DNA of 64,000 bases from Mesorhizobium sp. (GCA_004017535.1 SAJS01000001.1:496001-560000), one strand, 5' to 3'. Counted from the first letter of the stretch, positions 15,423 through 24,974 are shown. The notes: generated by a model from the sequence alone, not told the origin. A program made the numbers and translations.

Positions 15423-16502
15423 ATGAAAGTGCTTTTTGCAAGCGGCAACGGATATATTCCCGAGTTCACCGGCGGCGTGCAGTCCAACACCCACCATCTG
15501 GTCGAACAACTAATCGAGCACGGCCACCAGGCATCGGTGCTTGCCTCGCTGTTCGGCGATGGCATGTTCGGCTTCAAGGCGCGCGCCAAGATGAAGCTGC
15601 TGCGGCAGCCCGCGGTGGTCGACAATTTTCCCGGCTATCCGGTGATGCGCGCCTGGTTCCCCTGGGAGGCTGCCGGCTTCGCCGTCGGGAAAACCAGGCC
15701 AGACGTCGCCGTCGTGCAGTGCCACAAATCCGTCCTGCTCGGAAAGGCGCTTCTCGCCGAAGGGGTGCCGCTGGTCGTCTATCTTCACAATGTCGAATTC
15801 CATGAGCTCGCCGGCGATCCGCGCGACCTCAATTCGGCGCTCTACATCGCCAATTCGGAGTTCACGGCGCACACCTACAAGGAAAAGTTCGGCATCGATT
15901 CCATCGTGCTGCCGCCGACCATCAACGACGCCCTCTACTGCACCCACACGACCGGCGAATTCGTCACCATGATCAACCCCTATGAGGAGAAGGGTTTCGA
16001 TCTTGCGGTGAAGATTGCGGCGGCCTGCCCGGAGATCCCGTTCCTGTTCGTGGAAAGCTGGAAGCTCGAAGACGACCATCGCGCACGAATAGAGAAGACC
16101 ATCGCGCCGCTCTCGAATGTCACGCTCGAGAACCGCACCAACGACATGAAGACGGTCTATGGCCGCACCAGGATCCTGCTTGCGCCAAGCAAATGGGAAG
16201 AAGCCTGGGGCCGCGTCGCGTCCGAGGCGCATTGCAGCGGCATCCCGGTCGTCGGATCGCGGCGTGGCGGCCTGCCCGAAGCCATCGGTCCCGGCGGCGT
16301 GGTGCTCGACTATGATGCCCCGGTCGAGGAATGGGCCGCGGCGCTGAGGCGCCTGTGGAACGACCGCCAGGAATACGACCGGCTTTCGGCCGCGGCGCTC
16401 GCCTTCTCCAAGCGTCCGGAGCTCGATCCGGCGCGGCAATTGGTGGTGTTTCTCCAGTTGCTCGAAAGAGCGGCCCGGCAGGGCGTTCGCCGCGCTGCCT
16501 AG
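15423..16502 (+). CDS. GT-B family 4 glycosyltransferase
   Basis: This is a 359-residue retaining transferase. The N-terminal domain starts MKVLFASGNGYIPEFTGGVQSN (Gly-rich acceptor loop), and the C-terminal domain has SKWEEAWGRVASEAHCSGIPVVGSRRGGLPEAIG, the E-x7-E donor-binding region of family 4. No membrane segments are seen. The ribosome site AGGAG lies 7 bases before the ATG. It sits in the EPS operon after a family 2 transferase. The donor could be UDP-glucuronate, made by the nearby ugd product, but that is speculation. Confidence 0.8.
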   Translation: MKVLFASGNGYIPEFTGGVQSNTHHLVEQLIEHGHQASVLASLFGDGMFGFKARAKMKLLRQPAVVDNFPGYPVMRAWFPWEAAGFAVGKTRPDVAVVQCHKSVLLGKALLAEGVPLVVYLHNVEFHELAGDPRDLNSALYIANSEFTAHTYKEKFGIDSIVLPPTINDALYCTHTTGEFVTMINPYEEKGFDLAVKIAAACPEIPFLFVESWKLEDDHRARIEKTIAPLSNVTLENRTNDMKTVYGRTRILLAPSKWEEAWGRVASEAHCSGIPVVGSRRGGLPEAIGPGGVVLDYDAPVEEWAAALRRLWNDRQEYDRLSAAALAFSKRPELDPARQLVVFLQLLERAARQGVRRAA

Positions 16503-16528
16503 CTTGCTGAGTTGGGTCGGAGCAGATT

Positions 16529-16563
16529 TGCTGCGGTGCACCTAAAATATTGCGATGCAGCAA
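16529..16563. promoter_or_regulatory. Two candidate TGC operators before the 16663 glycosyltransferase
   Basis: TGCTGC-GGT-GCACCT (from 16529) and TATTGC-GAT-GCAGCA (16548-16562) lie 16 and 25 bp apart by edge and centre, within the 160-bp gap between two transferase genes. They suggest a separate promoter for the second transferase. Confidence 0.38.
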
Positions 16564-16600
16564 TTCCTACATTAGTTTGCGTCGACAGGAGTCAAAGTTC

Positions 16601-16666
16601 ATGCCGCATGTGTCAGGCCTTGCCGACGTTTCCAGCCTGATCCGGGCGAGAACATCCTGCCGATGA
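16601..16666 (+). CDS. Possible 21-residue leader peptide coupled to the next glycosyltransferase
   Basis: ATG 16601 has a clear AGGAG site 9 bases upstream and opens a 21-codon frame (starts MPHVSGLAD, ends RTSCR). Its TGA overlaps the ATG of the glycosyltransferase at 16663 (ATGA). The transferase itself has only a weak ribosome site, so coupled re-initiation is plausible. It may have no function as a protein. Confidence 0.45.
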   Translation: MPHVSGLADVSSLIRARTSCR

Positions 16667-17832
16667 GGATTTGTTTCGTCGTCGATAAATTCCCCACTCT
16701 GTCCGAGACATTCGTGCTCGATCAGATTGCCGGGTGCCTTGAAAGAGGGATGGAAGTCGGTGTTGTGTGCAACGAGATGGCCTTCGGCAAGGACAGCAAT
16801 GTCGACGATGCACGTTGGCGGTCATTGCCTGGGCCGGTCGTTTCCTGGTGGGGCGGCCTCGGCGGCTACCGTTCGCTGCTGATGAAATTGTCGGGCAGGT
16901 TTTGGGACAAGCTCTCGACCGCTATCGACCTGGCCAACGCGCACAAGCTGCGGAACGCCGATGTGATCGTGGCGCATTTTGGCCATAACGGCCTGCGCGT
17001 CGCCCGCGCCATGAAGCGGCGCAGGATTTCCGCGCCTTTGGTGACCATATTCCACGGCACCGATGTCGGCAGGCCGATGCACGACAACACACTCGGCTAC
17101 TACAGGCCCGTTTTCGAGAAAGGGGCTCTCCAGCTGCCGGTGAACGCATTCTTCCGCCAGGCCCTAATCGATGCCGGTGCCGAGCCGGCGCAGGTCGCGG
17201 TCCACCACATGGGCATTCGCCCTGGCGAGATCGAATATCGCTGGCGCTCCTGGCAGGGACGTACGCTGTCTTTCATCTCGGTGTGCCGGCTGACCGAGAA
17301 GAAGGGGACCGAATATGCGCTTCGCGCGCTCGCCGGCCTGCCGCACCGCGACTGGATCTATTCGGTGATCGGCGGCGGAGAATTGTTGGAGCCGTTGAAG
17401 CGTACCGCCGTTGACCTCGGTATTGCCGACAGGGTGACTTTCCTTGGACCGCGCCCGCACGGCGAGGTCAAGCAGCGCCTGCGTGACGCCGATGTCTTTC
17501 TTCTGCCGAGCGTCGCCGGGCGGGACGGCGATCTGGAAGGAATCCCGGTTGCGCTCATGGAGGCGATGGCCGGCGGCCTGATCGCCGTGAGCACCTATCA
17601 TTCGGGGATTCCCGAGCTGATCGAGGATCACAAAACTGGCTTCCTTGTGCCCGAACGCGACGTCGCCGCGCTTGCCGGCAAGCTCGCCTGGATCGCCGAG
17701 AACCCGGGCCTGTGCGAGCCGATAGCGCTTGCCGCCCGCAGGAAGGTCGAGGCGGATTTCAATGCCGATATCTTGAATGAACGCTTCGCGCAGATCGTCG
17801 CGCGGCTGGGGGAGACCGGATCCGTCACATGA
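16663..17832 (+). CDS. GT-B family 4 glycosyltransferase, colanic-acid type
   Basis: This 389-residue protein begins MRICFVVDKFPTLSETFVLDQI, a start typical of WcaL/colanic-acid-like transferases. It has FHGTDVGRP in the acceptor domain, FISVCRLTEKKGTEYALRA at the start of the donor domain, and EGIPVALMEAMAGGLIAVS, the E-x7-E donor site. The start codon overlaps the stop of a short leader frame, and its own stop overlaps the flippase start (ATGA), so the two should be co-translated. It adds a sugar to the lipid-linked repeat in the cytoplasm. Confidence 0.83.
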   Translation: MRICFVVDKFPTLSETFVLDQIAGCLERGMEVGVVCNEMAFGKDSNVDDARWRSLPGPVVSWWGGLGGYRSLLMKLSGRFWDKLSTAIDLANAHKLRNADVIVAHFGHNGLRVARAMKRRRISAPLVTIFHGTDVGRPMHDNTLGYYRPVFEKGALQLPVNAFFRQALIDAGAEPAQVAVHHMGIRPGEIEYRWRSWQGRTLSFISVCRLTEKKGTEYALRALAGLPHRDWIYSVIGGGELLEPLKRTAVDLGIADRVTFLGPRPHGEVKQRLRDADVFLLPSVAGRDGDLEGIPVALMEAMAGGLIAVSTYHSGIPELIEDHKTGFLVPERDVAALAGKLAWIAENPGLCEPIALAARRKVEADFNADILNERFAQIVARLGETGSVT

Positions 17833-19295
17833 ATGCCAATCCGCCGCCTCCTCAATTCGGTCGCGTTGCCCTGCGCGGCGGTCTGGTCACGGCCGGCGCG
17901 CAAGGCTTCAAGATAGCGATCCAGTTCCTTTCGGTCGTCATCCTTGCCCGGCTGCTTGTTCCCGAGGATTTCGGCCTGGTGGCTTCCGTGGGACCGATCG
18001 TGGCCTTCGTCGGCCTGCTCCAGGATCTCGGCCTCCAGCAGGCGGTCATCCAGCGCAAGGAGATCGATCAACGGCAGCTCAACCAGGTTTTCTGGCTGAG
18101 CGCGGTTGTCGGCCTTTGCGCCGGCGCGGTCGTGGCTTGCCTGGCCCCCGCCATTGTCGCCTTCTACGGCGACCAGCGAATGTGGGGAATAACACTTGCT
18201 TCCGCCGTGCCGCTGCTTTTCGGCAGTCTGGCCGCTGTGCCGCTTGCCTTGATGAATCGCCATCTGCAATTCGGCCAGCTTGCGCTCAACGACACAATCA
18301 CCGCGGCCGTCGGGCTGCTCGCCACCGCAACCGCGGCCTATTGGGGGCTTGGCTATTGGTCGCTGGTTTTGGGTCCGGCTGTTTCAGCCGTCGTGGCGCT
18401 GGCTGCCGGCTGGTTGGTGACGCGCTGGACGCCATCCTGGCCGAATCTGAAGATCGACGGCGACATATTCAGGTTCGGCGCGAATCTCACGGGCTTCAAC
18501 CTTGTCAACTTTCTCTCTCGCAACCTCGACAACATTCTCATCGGAAAATATTCCGGCGCGGTCGAGCTGGGCTATTATGACCGCGCCTACAAGCTGCTGC
18601 TCTTTCCGCTGCAGAACATCAACCAGCCGCTGACGCGCATCATGGTGCCGCTGCTCAGCCGCATCCATGAGGACAAGCAGCGCTTTCGAGACATCTATGT
18701 CCGGACAAACTGGCTGCTGGCCGTCATCACCATGCCCGGTATTGCGACGCTGACACTGACTTCGGAGCAGGTGGTCAGGCTTCTCTTCGGCGAGCGTTGG
18801 ATGGCTGTGGCGCCGATTTTCGCCTGGCTGGGCATCGCCGGCCTGATGCAGTCCGTATCGAGCACCACCGGGTGGATATTCATCTGCCAGGGCAAGACCA
18901 AGACGATGTTCCATTGGGGCATCTATTCGTCGCTGACGACCGTCGCCTCCTTCATCGTCGGCCTGCACTGGGGCGCCATCGGCGTCGCGGCTGCCTATGC
19001 CATCAGCGGCTATGCGCTCCGCGTCCCGGTGCTTGCCGCCCTGATCCATCGCGTCGGCCCGGTGACCGCCGGCGATTTCCTGGGCATACAGGGGCTTTTC
19101 ATCGTCTCGTCCCTGCTCGCCTGGCTCTCGTATCTTTCGCTGCCGGCGTTGCTGACCAGCCAGTCGGATCTGCTCACGATCCTTGTGGCGATCGCCCTAA
19201 ATTACGGGTTCGCCCTGGCCATTATGCTTGCTGTTCCGCAGTCGCGCAGGGCGTTGCTCGCCACTCTTGCCAACGTCGCCAGCAACATTGGGTGA
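17829..19295 (+). CDS. Wzx-type lipid-linked oligosaccharide flippase (MOP superfamily)
   Basis: This 488-residue membrane protein has about 12 helices. The N-terminus (ALRGGLVTAGAQGFKIAIQFLSVVILARLL, then VPEDFGLVA) is typical of polysaccharide flippases of the WzxC/ExoT class. The middle region has LVNFLSRNLDNILIGKYSG and LGYYDRAYKLLLFPLQN. It moves the finished EPS repeat on undecaprenyl diphosphate across the inner membrane. The start overlaps the preceding transferase stop. The last 99 bases are antisense to the convergent pyruvyl transferase. The polymerase (Wzy/ExoQ) is not in the window; in S. meliloti it lies next to exoF, which here would be left of base 1. Confidence 0.88.
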   Translation: MNANPPPPQFGRVALRGGLVTAGAQGFKIAIQFLSVVILARLLVPEDFGLVASVGPIVAFVGLLQDLGLQQAVIQRKEIDQRQLNQVFWLSAVVGLCAGAVVACLAPAIVAFYGDQRMWGITLASAVPLLFGSLAAVPLALMNRHLQFGQLALNDTITAAVGLLATATAAYWGLGYWSLVLGPAVSAVVALAAGWLVTRWTPSWPNLKIDGDIFRFGANLTGFNLVNFLSRNLDNILIGKYSGAVELGYYDRAYKLLLFPLQNINQPLTRIMVPLLSRIHEDKQRFRDIYVRTNWLLAVITMPGIATLTLTSEQVVRLLFGERWMAVAPIFAWLGIAGLMQSVSSTTGWIFICQGKTKTMFHWGIYSSLTTVASFIVGLHWGAIGVAAAYAISGYALRVPVLAALIHRVGPVTAGDFLGIQGLFIVSSLLAWLSYLSLPALLTSQSDLLTILVAIALNYGFALAIMLAVPQSRRALLATLANVASNIG

Positions 19296-20570
19296 GCGCC
19301 CGCCTATCAAGGACGACAACGGCCCGGTTGCCGACATTGCCGATTCATGCTCCTCCAGCACGGCCTCGAGGCTTGCCCGGCGATAGTCGTCAAGGCCGCC
19401 GATGAATCTGCCGAGTTTTTCGGCCGCTTCCGGGGGCGTCACGGTATCGATATCGAGCAGAAGCTCGGCGACGCCGATATGCTTGGCGACTTCTTTGGTT
19501 TTGAATTCGTAGGCGATCGGCAGCACCGGCGTGCCGACGCAAAGCGACATGATCATCATATGCATGCGCGTCGCGACGACGAAGTCGCAATCCTTCACCA
19601 GCGCCATCAGTTGGTCGGGCGTATGAAATGTGGCGTCGACATTGACGTGTTCGGCGATTTCCGGGTCGAGTTCGGCCACGATCGCCCGCGCGGTTTTGGC
19701 GTCGTCATGGGCATATTCCGGCACGCCCTGGCAGGTTGAAACGAAGGTCACCTCCTTGGCATGGTCCCTGACAAGAATTGTGGCGATCTCGCGGATCGAA
19801 TCGAGATAGCGGCGCATGCCGTCCTCACCGTCGCTGACGAAGCTCCAGTGACGGACGGAAATAGCGACGCGGCCCGTCGGCGCCGGCGCGCTGCCGAGAT
19901 GCTTTTTGATCCTGTCGGTATCGGCCAGGGCAAACACGGCATCGGCGACCACATGGCATTTGCCCGGGTCCTTCACCAGATCCAGTATGTGATTTCTGGA
20001 TCGCTCGTCGCGCAGCAAGATGAGCGGGGCGCGATCGAAGATCGGACCGAGCTCCTGGCGATTGTAGCTTTTCTTGAACGGGCCGAGCGATTGCGTGAAG
20101 AAGATCGGGTCCTTGCCCAGGATCGCGTCGATGCGGAATTGATTGAGCCGCTTTTCGAGATCGTAATTCTCGACGAGATAGGTTCCGCCTGTCGTCACCA
20201 CCAGGTCGGCGCTCGCATAGGCTGCAAGGCCGCGACGGTCGCTCTCGCTGAAGAAAACGCTGTTGGCGGCGCCGTTTTGCGCGAAGCGCCGCAACGCGCG
20301 CCAGACTGCCCGGTTGTAGATCGACTTGAGCCGGCCCTTTATCCCGCCGCCCGGCCGATCCTTGAACAGCGATTCCGACAGCAGCTTATGAAATTCGAGA
20401 TCCGGATAATCTTTCTTCGGGTAAAGCCTGGCCGCGACGTCAGGCTGACTGTCGAAAACCAGGAACCGCACATCGCCGGCGACGACCGATCTGAGAATAT
20501 GGCGGATAGCCAAAAGGATCGCGGCATCGCCAGTGTTCAGACACACCGTGTTTTCGATCACGACTTTCAT
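19197..20570 (-). CDS. Polysaccharide pyruvyl transferase, ExoV-like
   Basis: This 457-residue protein of the WcaK/pyruvyl transferase family starts MKVVIENTVCLNTGDAAILLAIRH. It has a central DLVVTTGGTYLVENY and a C-terminal TRMHMMIMSLCVGTPVLPIAY, the PEP/acceptor region. It should place a ketal pyruvate on a terminal sugar of the repeat. ATG 20570 follows GAGG at a spacing of 7; the upstream frame extension is not supported. It is the only gene on the minus strand within the glycosyltransferase block and diverges from exoL across a 281-bp gap with two TGC operators. Its C-terminal 33 residues read antisense through the flippase gene. Confidence 0.85.
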   Translation of the reverse strand: MKVVIENTVCLNTGDAAILLAIRHILRSVVAGDVRFLVFDSQPDVAARLYPKKDYPDLEFHKLLSESLFKDRPGGGIKGRLKSIYNRAVWRALRRFAQNGAANSVFFSESDRRGLAAYASADLVVTTGGTYLVENYDLEKRLNQFRIDAILGKDPIFFTQSLGPFKKSYNRQELGPIFDRAPLILLRDERSRNHILDLVKDPGKCHVVADAVFALADTDRIKKHLGSAPAPTGRVAISVRHWSFVSDGEDGMRRYLDSIREIATILVRDHAKEVTFVSTCQGVPEYAHDDAKTARAIVAELDPEIAEHVNVDATFHTPDQLMALVKDCDFVVATRMHMMIMSLCVGTPVLPIAYEFKTKEVAKHIGVAELLLDIDTVTPPEAAEKLGRFIGGLDDYRRASLEAVLEEHESAMSATGPLSSLIGGRSPNVAGDVGKSGEQRPARLRNSKHNGQGEPVI

Positions 20571-20851
20571 GGGGAAACCTCGTTTCGCGTCCGTGGCCAG
20601 GCCAGCGGCGGTTAAAACGGCATGTTTTGCCGAAGTGCTGCCACGCGATCCGTCGCGATCCTGGCGTGCCGTACCACGCTGGTAACCAACGTCGAACTCG
20701 ATCGACGCCAGGCAGCGTTGAGAGTAGCGTATGATTTTTGCAGTGCAACAAAAAACGTGTGGGCGTCTGCTACGCCGCACCAAAATTGTTGCGATGCAGC
20801 AAAAGCTGTACTAGCATCCCCGATGGGTGGGCCGAACATCGGTCGAGTTTC
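20571..20851. promoter_or_regulatory. Divergent exoV-like/exoL promoter region with two TGC operators
   Basis: TTTTGC-AGT-GCAACA (20736-20750) and TGTTGC-GAT-GCAGCA (20787-20801) sit 51 bp apart in a 281-bp divergent gap. The second copy is near perfect. A pair this far apart could allow looping or independent control of each direction. No small gene is evident. Confidence 0.5.
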
Positions 20852-22018
20852 ATGCTGCATGTCTTGTACCTTGTGCATGACGTATCCGATCCGGCAGTGC
20901 GCCGGAGGGTCCAGATGCTCAAGGCAGGCGGCGCCAGGGTCAGCCTGGCGGGTTTCCGCCGCACCACCAGTCCGGTCGTCGAGATCGAGGGTATCAGGCC
21001 TGTCGACCTCGGCGCGACACGCGACGGCCGATTCGCGCAGCGCCTCGGGGCGGTCGCCAAGGCAGCCATGTCGATCGGCGCGAAGCTGGGCGCCATGCCC
21101 AGGCCCGATCTCATCATCGCGCGCAATCTCGAAATGCTGGCGCTTGCCCGCCGCGCCAATGCCGCTCTCGGTGCGAACGTGCCGATCGTCTATGAATGCC
21201 TCGATATCCATCGCCTGGTGCTGCGCGACGATTTTGTCGGCCGGACACTGCGCGGCGCCGAGCGTCATCTCGCCCGCGACGTGAAGCTTCTGGTGACCAG
21301 CTCGCCGGCCTTCATCGCCAATTATTTCGAGCCCTTCAGGCAGATCGGCGCGCCTGTCGAGCTGATCGAGAACAAATACTTCGAGGCGGCCTCCGATGTC
21401 GCCGCGCATTATTTCGAGGACGACGGCCCGGCGATGCCGCCATGGCGGATCGGCTGGTTCGGCGCGCTGCGCTGCCGCCGCTCTCTGGAGCTGCTGGCCG
21501 ACTTCACCCGCCGGCAGGCGGGGCGTTTCGAGGTCGTGCTCAGAGGCCGTCCGGCGCTGTCCGAATTTCCGGATTTTCATGGTTTCGTCGGGGCCGAGCC
21601 CTGGCTTTCCTTCGGTGGCCCTTACCGCAATCCCGAGGACATGGCAGCAATCTACGGGGAGGTGCACTTCTCCTGGGCGATCGATTTCTTCGAAGCCGGC
21701 CAGAATTCCGAATGGCTGCTTCCCAACCGTCTCTACGAGGGCTGCCGCTTCGGCGCCGTGCCGATCTCGATGGCCGGTACCGAGACCGGCAGGTTCCTCA
21801 AAGGGCAGGACATAGGTGTGCTTCTGTCCGAGGCGACGCCCGAAGGTCTCGAGGCGATGCTCGGCCGAATGGATCAGGACAGATACCGCGCCCTGAAGTC
21901 GCGCGTGTTGGCTCGCAATCCACGGACCTGGAGCTACGACCGCAGCGACTGCGCGGCATTCGTCGAAAAGCTGCGCGGCCTCACCGTCATGCCTTCCACT
22001 TTTGCGGCGGCGGCATGA
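20852..22018 (+). CDS. exoL: ExoL succinoglycan-type glycosyltransferase
   Basis: This 388-residue GT-B-like protein has N-terminal LYLVHDVSDPAVRRRVQMLKAGGARV, then DLIIARNLEMLALARRAN, YECLDIHR and a C-terminal domain with NRLYEGCRFGAVPISM. The family matches ExoL, which adds an early glucose to the succinoglycan repeat. It heads the exoL-A-M-O-N-P order that is diagnostic for succinoglycan loci. ATG 20852 has only a weak GAG site; an upstream GTG-type frame crosses the operator and is rejected. The stop overlaps the exoA start (TGATG). Confidence 0.85.
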   Translation: MLHVLYLVHDVSDPAVRRRVQMLKAGGARVSLAGFRRTTSPVVEIEGIRPVDLGATRDGRFAQRLGAVAKAAMSIGAKLGAMPRPDLIIARNLEMLALARRANAALGANVPIVYECLDIHRLVLRDDFVGRTLRGAERHLARDVKLLVTSSPAFIANYFEPFRQIGAPVELIENKYFEAASDVAAHYFEDDGPAMPPWRIGWFGALRCRRSLELLADFTRRQAGRFEVVLRGRPALSEFPDFHGFVGAEPWLSFGGPYRNPEDMAAIYGEVHFSWAIDFFEAGQNSEWLLPNRLYEGCRFGAVPISMAGTETGRFLKGQDIGVLLSEATPEGLEAMLGRMDQDRYRALKSRVLARNPRTWSYDRSDCAAFVEKLRGLTVMPSTFAAAA

Positions 22019-23031
22019 TGGCAAAGGACGCGCAAAGACCGATGACGCAGGCAAATCCATCGATCCTGATTGTCATTCCCTGCCTCAACGAGGCGGCCCA
22101 TATAGGCGGCCTGCTCGACCAGTTGCGGCCTGCGGCGGCACGGCTCGGCGGCCGTATCGTCGTCGCGGACGGCGGCAGCAGCGACGGCACGCAGGCCATC
22201 GTCGAAAAGATCGTGGCGAAGGATCCCCGGGTCATCCTGCTCGCCAATCCGAAGCGCCTGCAAAGCGCTGCCATCAATCTGGCGGTGGCGACCCTCGGCG
22301 AAGGCGCCGACTATCTCATCCGCATCGACGCGCATGGCGGCTATCCGGACGACTACTGCGACCGGCTGGTCGAGGAAGCTTTGGCCACCGGCGCCGATTC
22401 GGTCGTCGTTTCGATGCTGACCGCCGGCACCGGGGCCGTGCAGAAGGCGGTCGCGGCGGCGCAGAATTCCAAGCTTGGCACCGGCGGCTCGAAGCACCGG
22501 CATATGTCCGAGGGCGAATGGGTCGACCACGGACATCACGCGCTGATGCGCATCGCCGCCTTCAGGCATGTCGGCGGCTATGACGAGAGCTTCAGCCACA
22601 ACGAGGACGCCGAGCTCGACTACCGCCTTCGCAAGGCCGGCTACCGCATCTGGATGAGCGGCAGGACGCAGATGGTCTACTATCCGCGCTCGACGCTGAA
22701 GAGCCTCTATTTCCAGTACCTCGGCTACGGCCGCGGCCGCGCCAGGAATGTGCTCAAGCACCGCATGGTGCCGAAGGTCCGGCAGATGATCCCGCTGCTG
22801 GTGGCGCCCTTGGTGTTGTTGGCCCTGTTCTCCTTCGTCCACTGGGTTGCGGCGGTGCCGTTCCTTTTGTGGGCGGCGGTGTGCCTCGGCTACGGCCTGG
22901 CGGCGGCGGTGCGCCAGCGCAACGCCAGCATCGCTCTGGCCGGTGTCTCGGCCATGGTCATGCATTTCGGCTGGTCCGTCGGCTTCTGGCAGCAGCTTTT
23001 GACGCCGCGCTCGCAGCGCAAGGTGGCGTGA
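22018..23031 (+). CDS. exoA: ExoA beta-1,3-glucosyltransferase, membrane-anchored
   Basis: This 337-residue family 2 transferase starts SILIVIPCLNEAAHIGGLL, with VVADGGSSDGTQ, then LIRIDAHGGYP (metal site), GVxD-like acceptor region SHNEDAELDYRLRKAGY, and a YLGYGRGRARNV loop. At least two C-terminal membrane helices follow (LLVAPLVLLALFSFV and neighbours). The ExoA family adds the second sugar, a beta-1,3 glucose, to the lipid-linked galactose in succinoglycan. Overlapping stop/start codons (TGATG) on both sides indicate coupled translation with exoL and exoM. An ATG at 22015 is equally in frame. Confidence 0.9.
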   Translation: MAKDAQRPMTQANPSILIVIPCLNEAAHIGGLLDQLRPAAARLGGRIVVADGGSSDGTQAIVEKIVAKDPRVILLANPKRLQSAAINLAVATLGEGADYLIRIDAHGGYPDDYCDRLVEEALATGADSVVVSMLTAGTGAVQKAVAAAQNSKLGTGGSKHRHMSEGEWVDHGHHALMRIAAFRHVGGYDESFSHNEDAELDYRLRKAGYRIWMSGRTQMVYYPRSTLKSLYFQYLGYGRGRARNVLKHRMVPKVRQMIPLLVAPLVLLALFSFVHWVAAVPFLLWAAVCLGYGLAAAVRQRNASIALAGVSAMVMHFGWSVGFWQQLLTPRSQRKVA

Positions 23032-23969
23032 TGGCCGGCCGCTCGATCGACATCTGCATCTGCACTTTCCGCCGGCCTGAACTGGCCGACACGCTGCGCT
23101 CCGTCGCCGCTCTGGAGAAGCCTGAAGGTTTGGAGATCGGCATCGTTGTTGCCGATAATGACGACGAACCAAGCGCCCAAAAGCTGGTGAAGGCGCTGGC
23201 CGAGGAATTGAAGCTGCCGATCCGCTATCGCCACGCGCCGGCGCGCAATATCTCGATTGCCCGCAACGCCTGCCTCGACGCCAGCGTGTCGGACTTCGCC
23301 GCCTTCATCGACGATGACGAGACGGCATCGCCCGGCTGGCTGGTCGAGTTGATGGCAACGGCCGATGCCACCGGCGCTGCGGCGGTGCTTGGGCCGGTGC
23401 GGGCGCATTATCGCCAGGACGCGCCGGAGTGGATGCAAAAGGGCGACTTTCACTCGACCTTGCCGGTCTGGGTTCGCGGCGAGATCCGCACCGGTTACAC
23501 ATGCAACGTCCTGCTCAGAACGACCGACGCGAGCTTGCGCGGCCGGCGCTTCAGCCTGGCGCGCGGCCAGACCGGCGGCGAGGATACTGAGTTCTTCGAT
23601 GCCATGGTCAAAGCCGGCGGCCGCATCGCCTTTGCGCCCCAAGCCTTCGTCGACGAGGTCGTGCCGCGCGCCAGGGCCGCGTTCGACTGGCTGCGCCGCC
23701 GCCGCTTCCGCTTCGGCCAGACCCACGGCCATTTGATCGGGCACGGCGCCGGCGGCATCCGCCGCGCCGGCCAGGTCGGACTGGCTTCGGCCAAGGCCGC
23801 CTACTGCTTCGGCATGGCTGTTTTGACCGCGATCAGCCCGGTGCGACGGAACCGCAGCGTGCTGCGCGGCATTATGCACGTTGGTGTCGTCTCCGGTTTG
23901 GTCGGCGTCCGTGAAATCCGCCAGTACGGCCTCACTTCGCCAGAACAAGGGAACAAGCGTGCAGCCTGA
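23031..23969 (+). CDS. exoM: ExoM beta-1,4-glucosyltransferase
   Basis: This 312-residue family 2 transferase starts SIDICICTFRRPELADTLRSV, has VVADNDDEPSA, PARNISIARN, FIDDDETASPGWL (metal site) and GQTGGEDTEFF (catalytic base region). These match ExoM, which adds the fourth residue of the succinoglycan repeat. The C-terminus has a short hydrophobic stretch but no clear multi-helix domain. The start overlaps the exoA stop (TGATG), and the last 11 bases overlap the exoO start. Confidence 0.88.
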   Translation: MAGRSIDICICTFRRPELADTLRSVAALEKPEGLEIGIVVADNDDEPSAQKLVKALAEELKLPIRYRHAPARNISIARNACLDASVSDFAAFIDDDETASPGWLVELMATADATGAAAVLGPVRAHYRQDAPEWMQKGDFHSTLPVWVRGEIRTGYTCNVLLRTTDASLRGRRFSLARGQTGGEDTEFFDAMVKAGGRIAFAPQAFVDEVVPRARAAFDWLRRRRFRFGQTHGHLIGHGAGGIRRAGQVGLASAKAAYCFGMAVLTAISPVRRNRSVLRGIMHVGVVSGLVGVREIRQYGLTSPEQGNKRAA

Positions 23970-24945
23970 CGTCAGCTTCGTCATCGCCGCCTACAATGCG
24001 GAGGCCACCCTCGACCGCGCCATCGCCGGCGCGATCGCGCAACTCGGCGTGACCGTCGAGGTCATCGTCGTCGACGACCAGTCGCGCGACGGCACGCTGG
24101 ATGTGGCGCGCGCCTACCCCGAAGACATCGTCAAGGTGGTGGCGCTGCCCGAGAATCGCGGCCCAGGCGGCGCCAGGAACGCTGGTCTCGATTTCGCGCG
24201 CGGCCGCTGGGTGGCGGTGCTCGATTCCGACGATGCAGTCCTTCCTGGCCGTATGGCGGCGATGATCGCGCGGGCGGAAGCGGCCGGCGCCCATATCGCC
24301 GTCGACAATGTACAGGTCGTGCGCGAGGACGGCACGCCCGACGACACCATGTTCCCGGCAGGCTATCTGGAGGGCTTAAGCGAAATCTCGCTGGCCGACT
24401 ACATCGAGGGCAATCTGGTCTTCGAATCACGCTTCAATCTCGGCTATCTCAAGCCGGTCTTCCTGCGGCGGTTCCTCGATGAGAACAGGCTGCGCTACGA
24501 CGAGAAGCTGCGCATCGGCGAGGACTACATTCTGCTTGCCAGCGCGCTGGCCAGCGGTGGCCGTTGCGCTGTCGAGCCGACCGTCGGTTATGTCTACCAT
24601 ATCCGCACCGGCTCGATCTCGCGCGTGCTCGAATTGCACCACGTCGAGGCAATGACGCTGGCCGACGCCGCCTTCGCTGCGGCATATCCCATGGACAGCA
24701 CCGCGAAGGCGGCCTTCGCCCGGCGCGGCCGCAGCCTGCGCAAGGCGGCGTCGTTCCTGTCCCTGGTCCAGCACATCAAGGCGCGCGCGCCGCTCAAGGC
24801 GATCGGCGCGGCGCTCAGGGATCCGGCCGCGATCGGGCATTTGAGCATGCCGATCGCGGTCCGGCTGAGAAGGGTTGCGGCGCAGGTTCGCCGTGGGGGC
24901 GGGGAGATGAAGCATGCGGGCGATTTGATAGCCGGCGATAGGTAG
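23959..24945 (+). CDS. exoO: ExoO-like beta-1,6-glucosyltransferase
   Basis: This 328-residue family 2 transferase starts at GTG 23959, which follows AAGGGA at a spacing of 7 and overlaps exoM by 11 bases. Motifs: [61 protein letters not shown] (metal site), [17 protein letters not shown] (catalytic region). The position between exoM and exoN identifies it as ExoO, which starts the side chain in succinoglycan. It is clearly related to the transferase at 10115. A coding start as far up as 23881 is possible but would be buried in exoM. Confidence 0.85.
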   Translation: MQPDVSFVIAAYNAEATLDRAIAGAIAQLGVTVEVIVVDDQSRDGTLDVARAYPEDIVKVVALPENRGPGGARNAGLDFARGRWVAVLDSDDAVLPGRMAAMIARAEAAGAHIAVDNVQVVREDGTPDDTMFPAGYLEGLSEISLADYIEGNLVFESRFNLGYLKPVFLRRFLDENRLRYDEKLRIGEDYILLASALASGGRCAVEPTVGYVYHIRTGSISRVLELHHVEAMTLADAAFAAAYPMDSTAKAAFARRGRSLRKAASFLSLVQHIKARAPLKAIGAALRDPAAIGHLSMPIAVRLRRVAAQVRRGGGEMKHAGDLIAGDR

Positions 24946-24974
24946 AAATCTTTTTCTCTCAGAAGGAAGACCAG

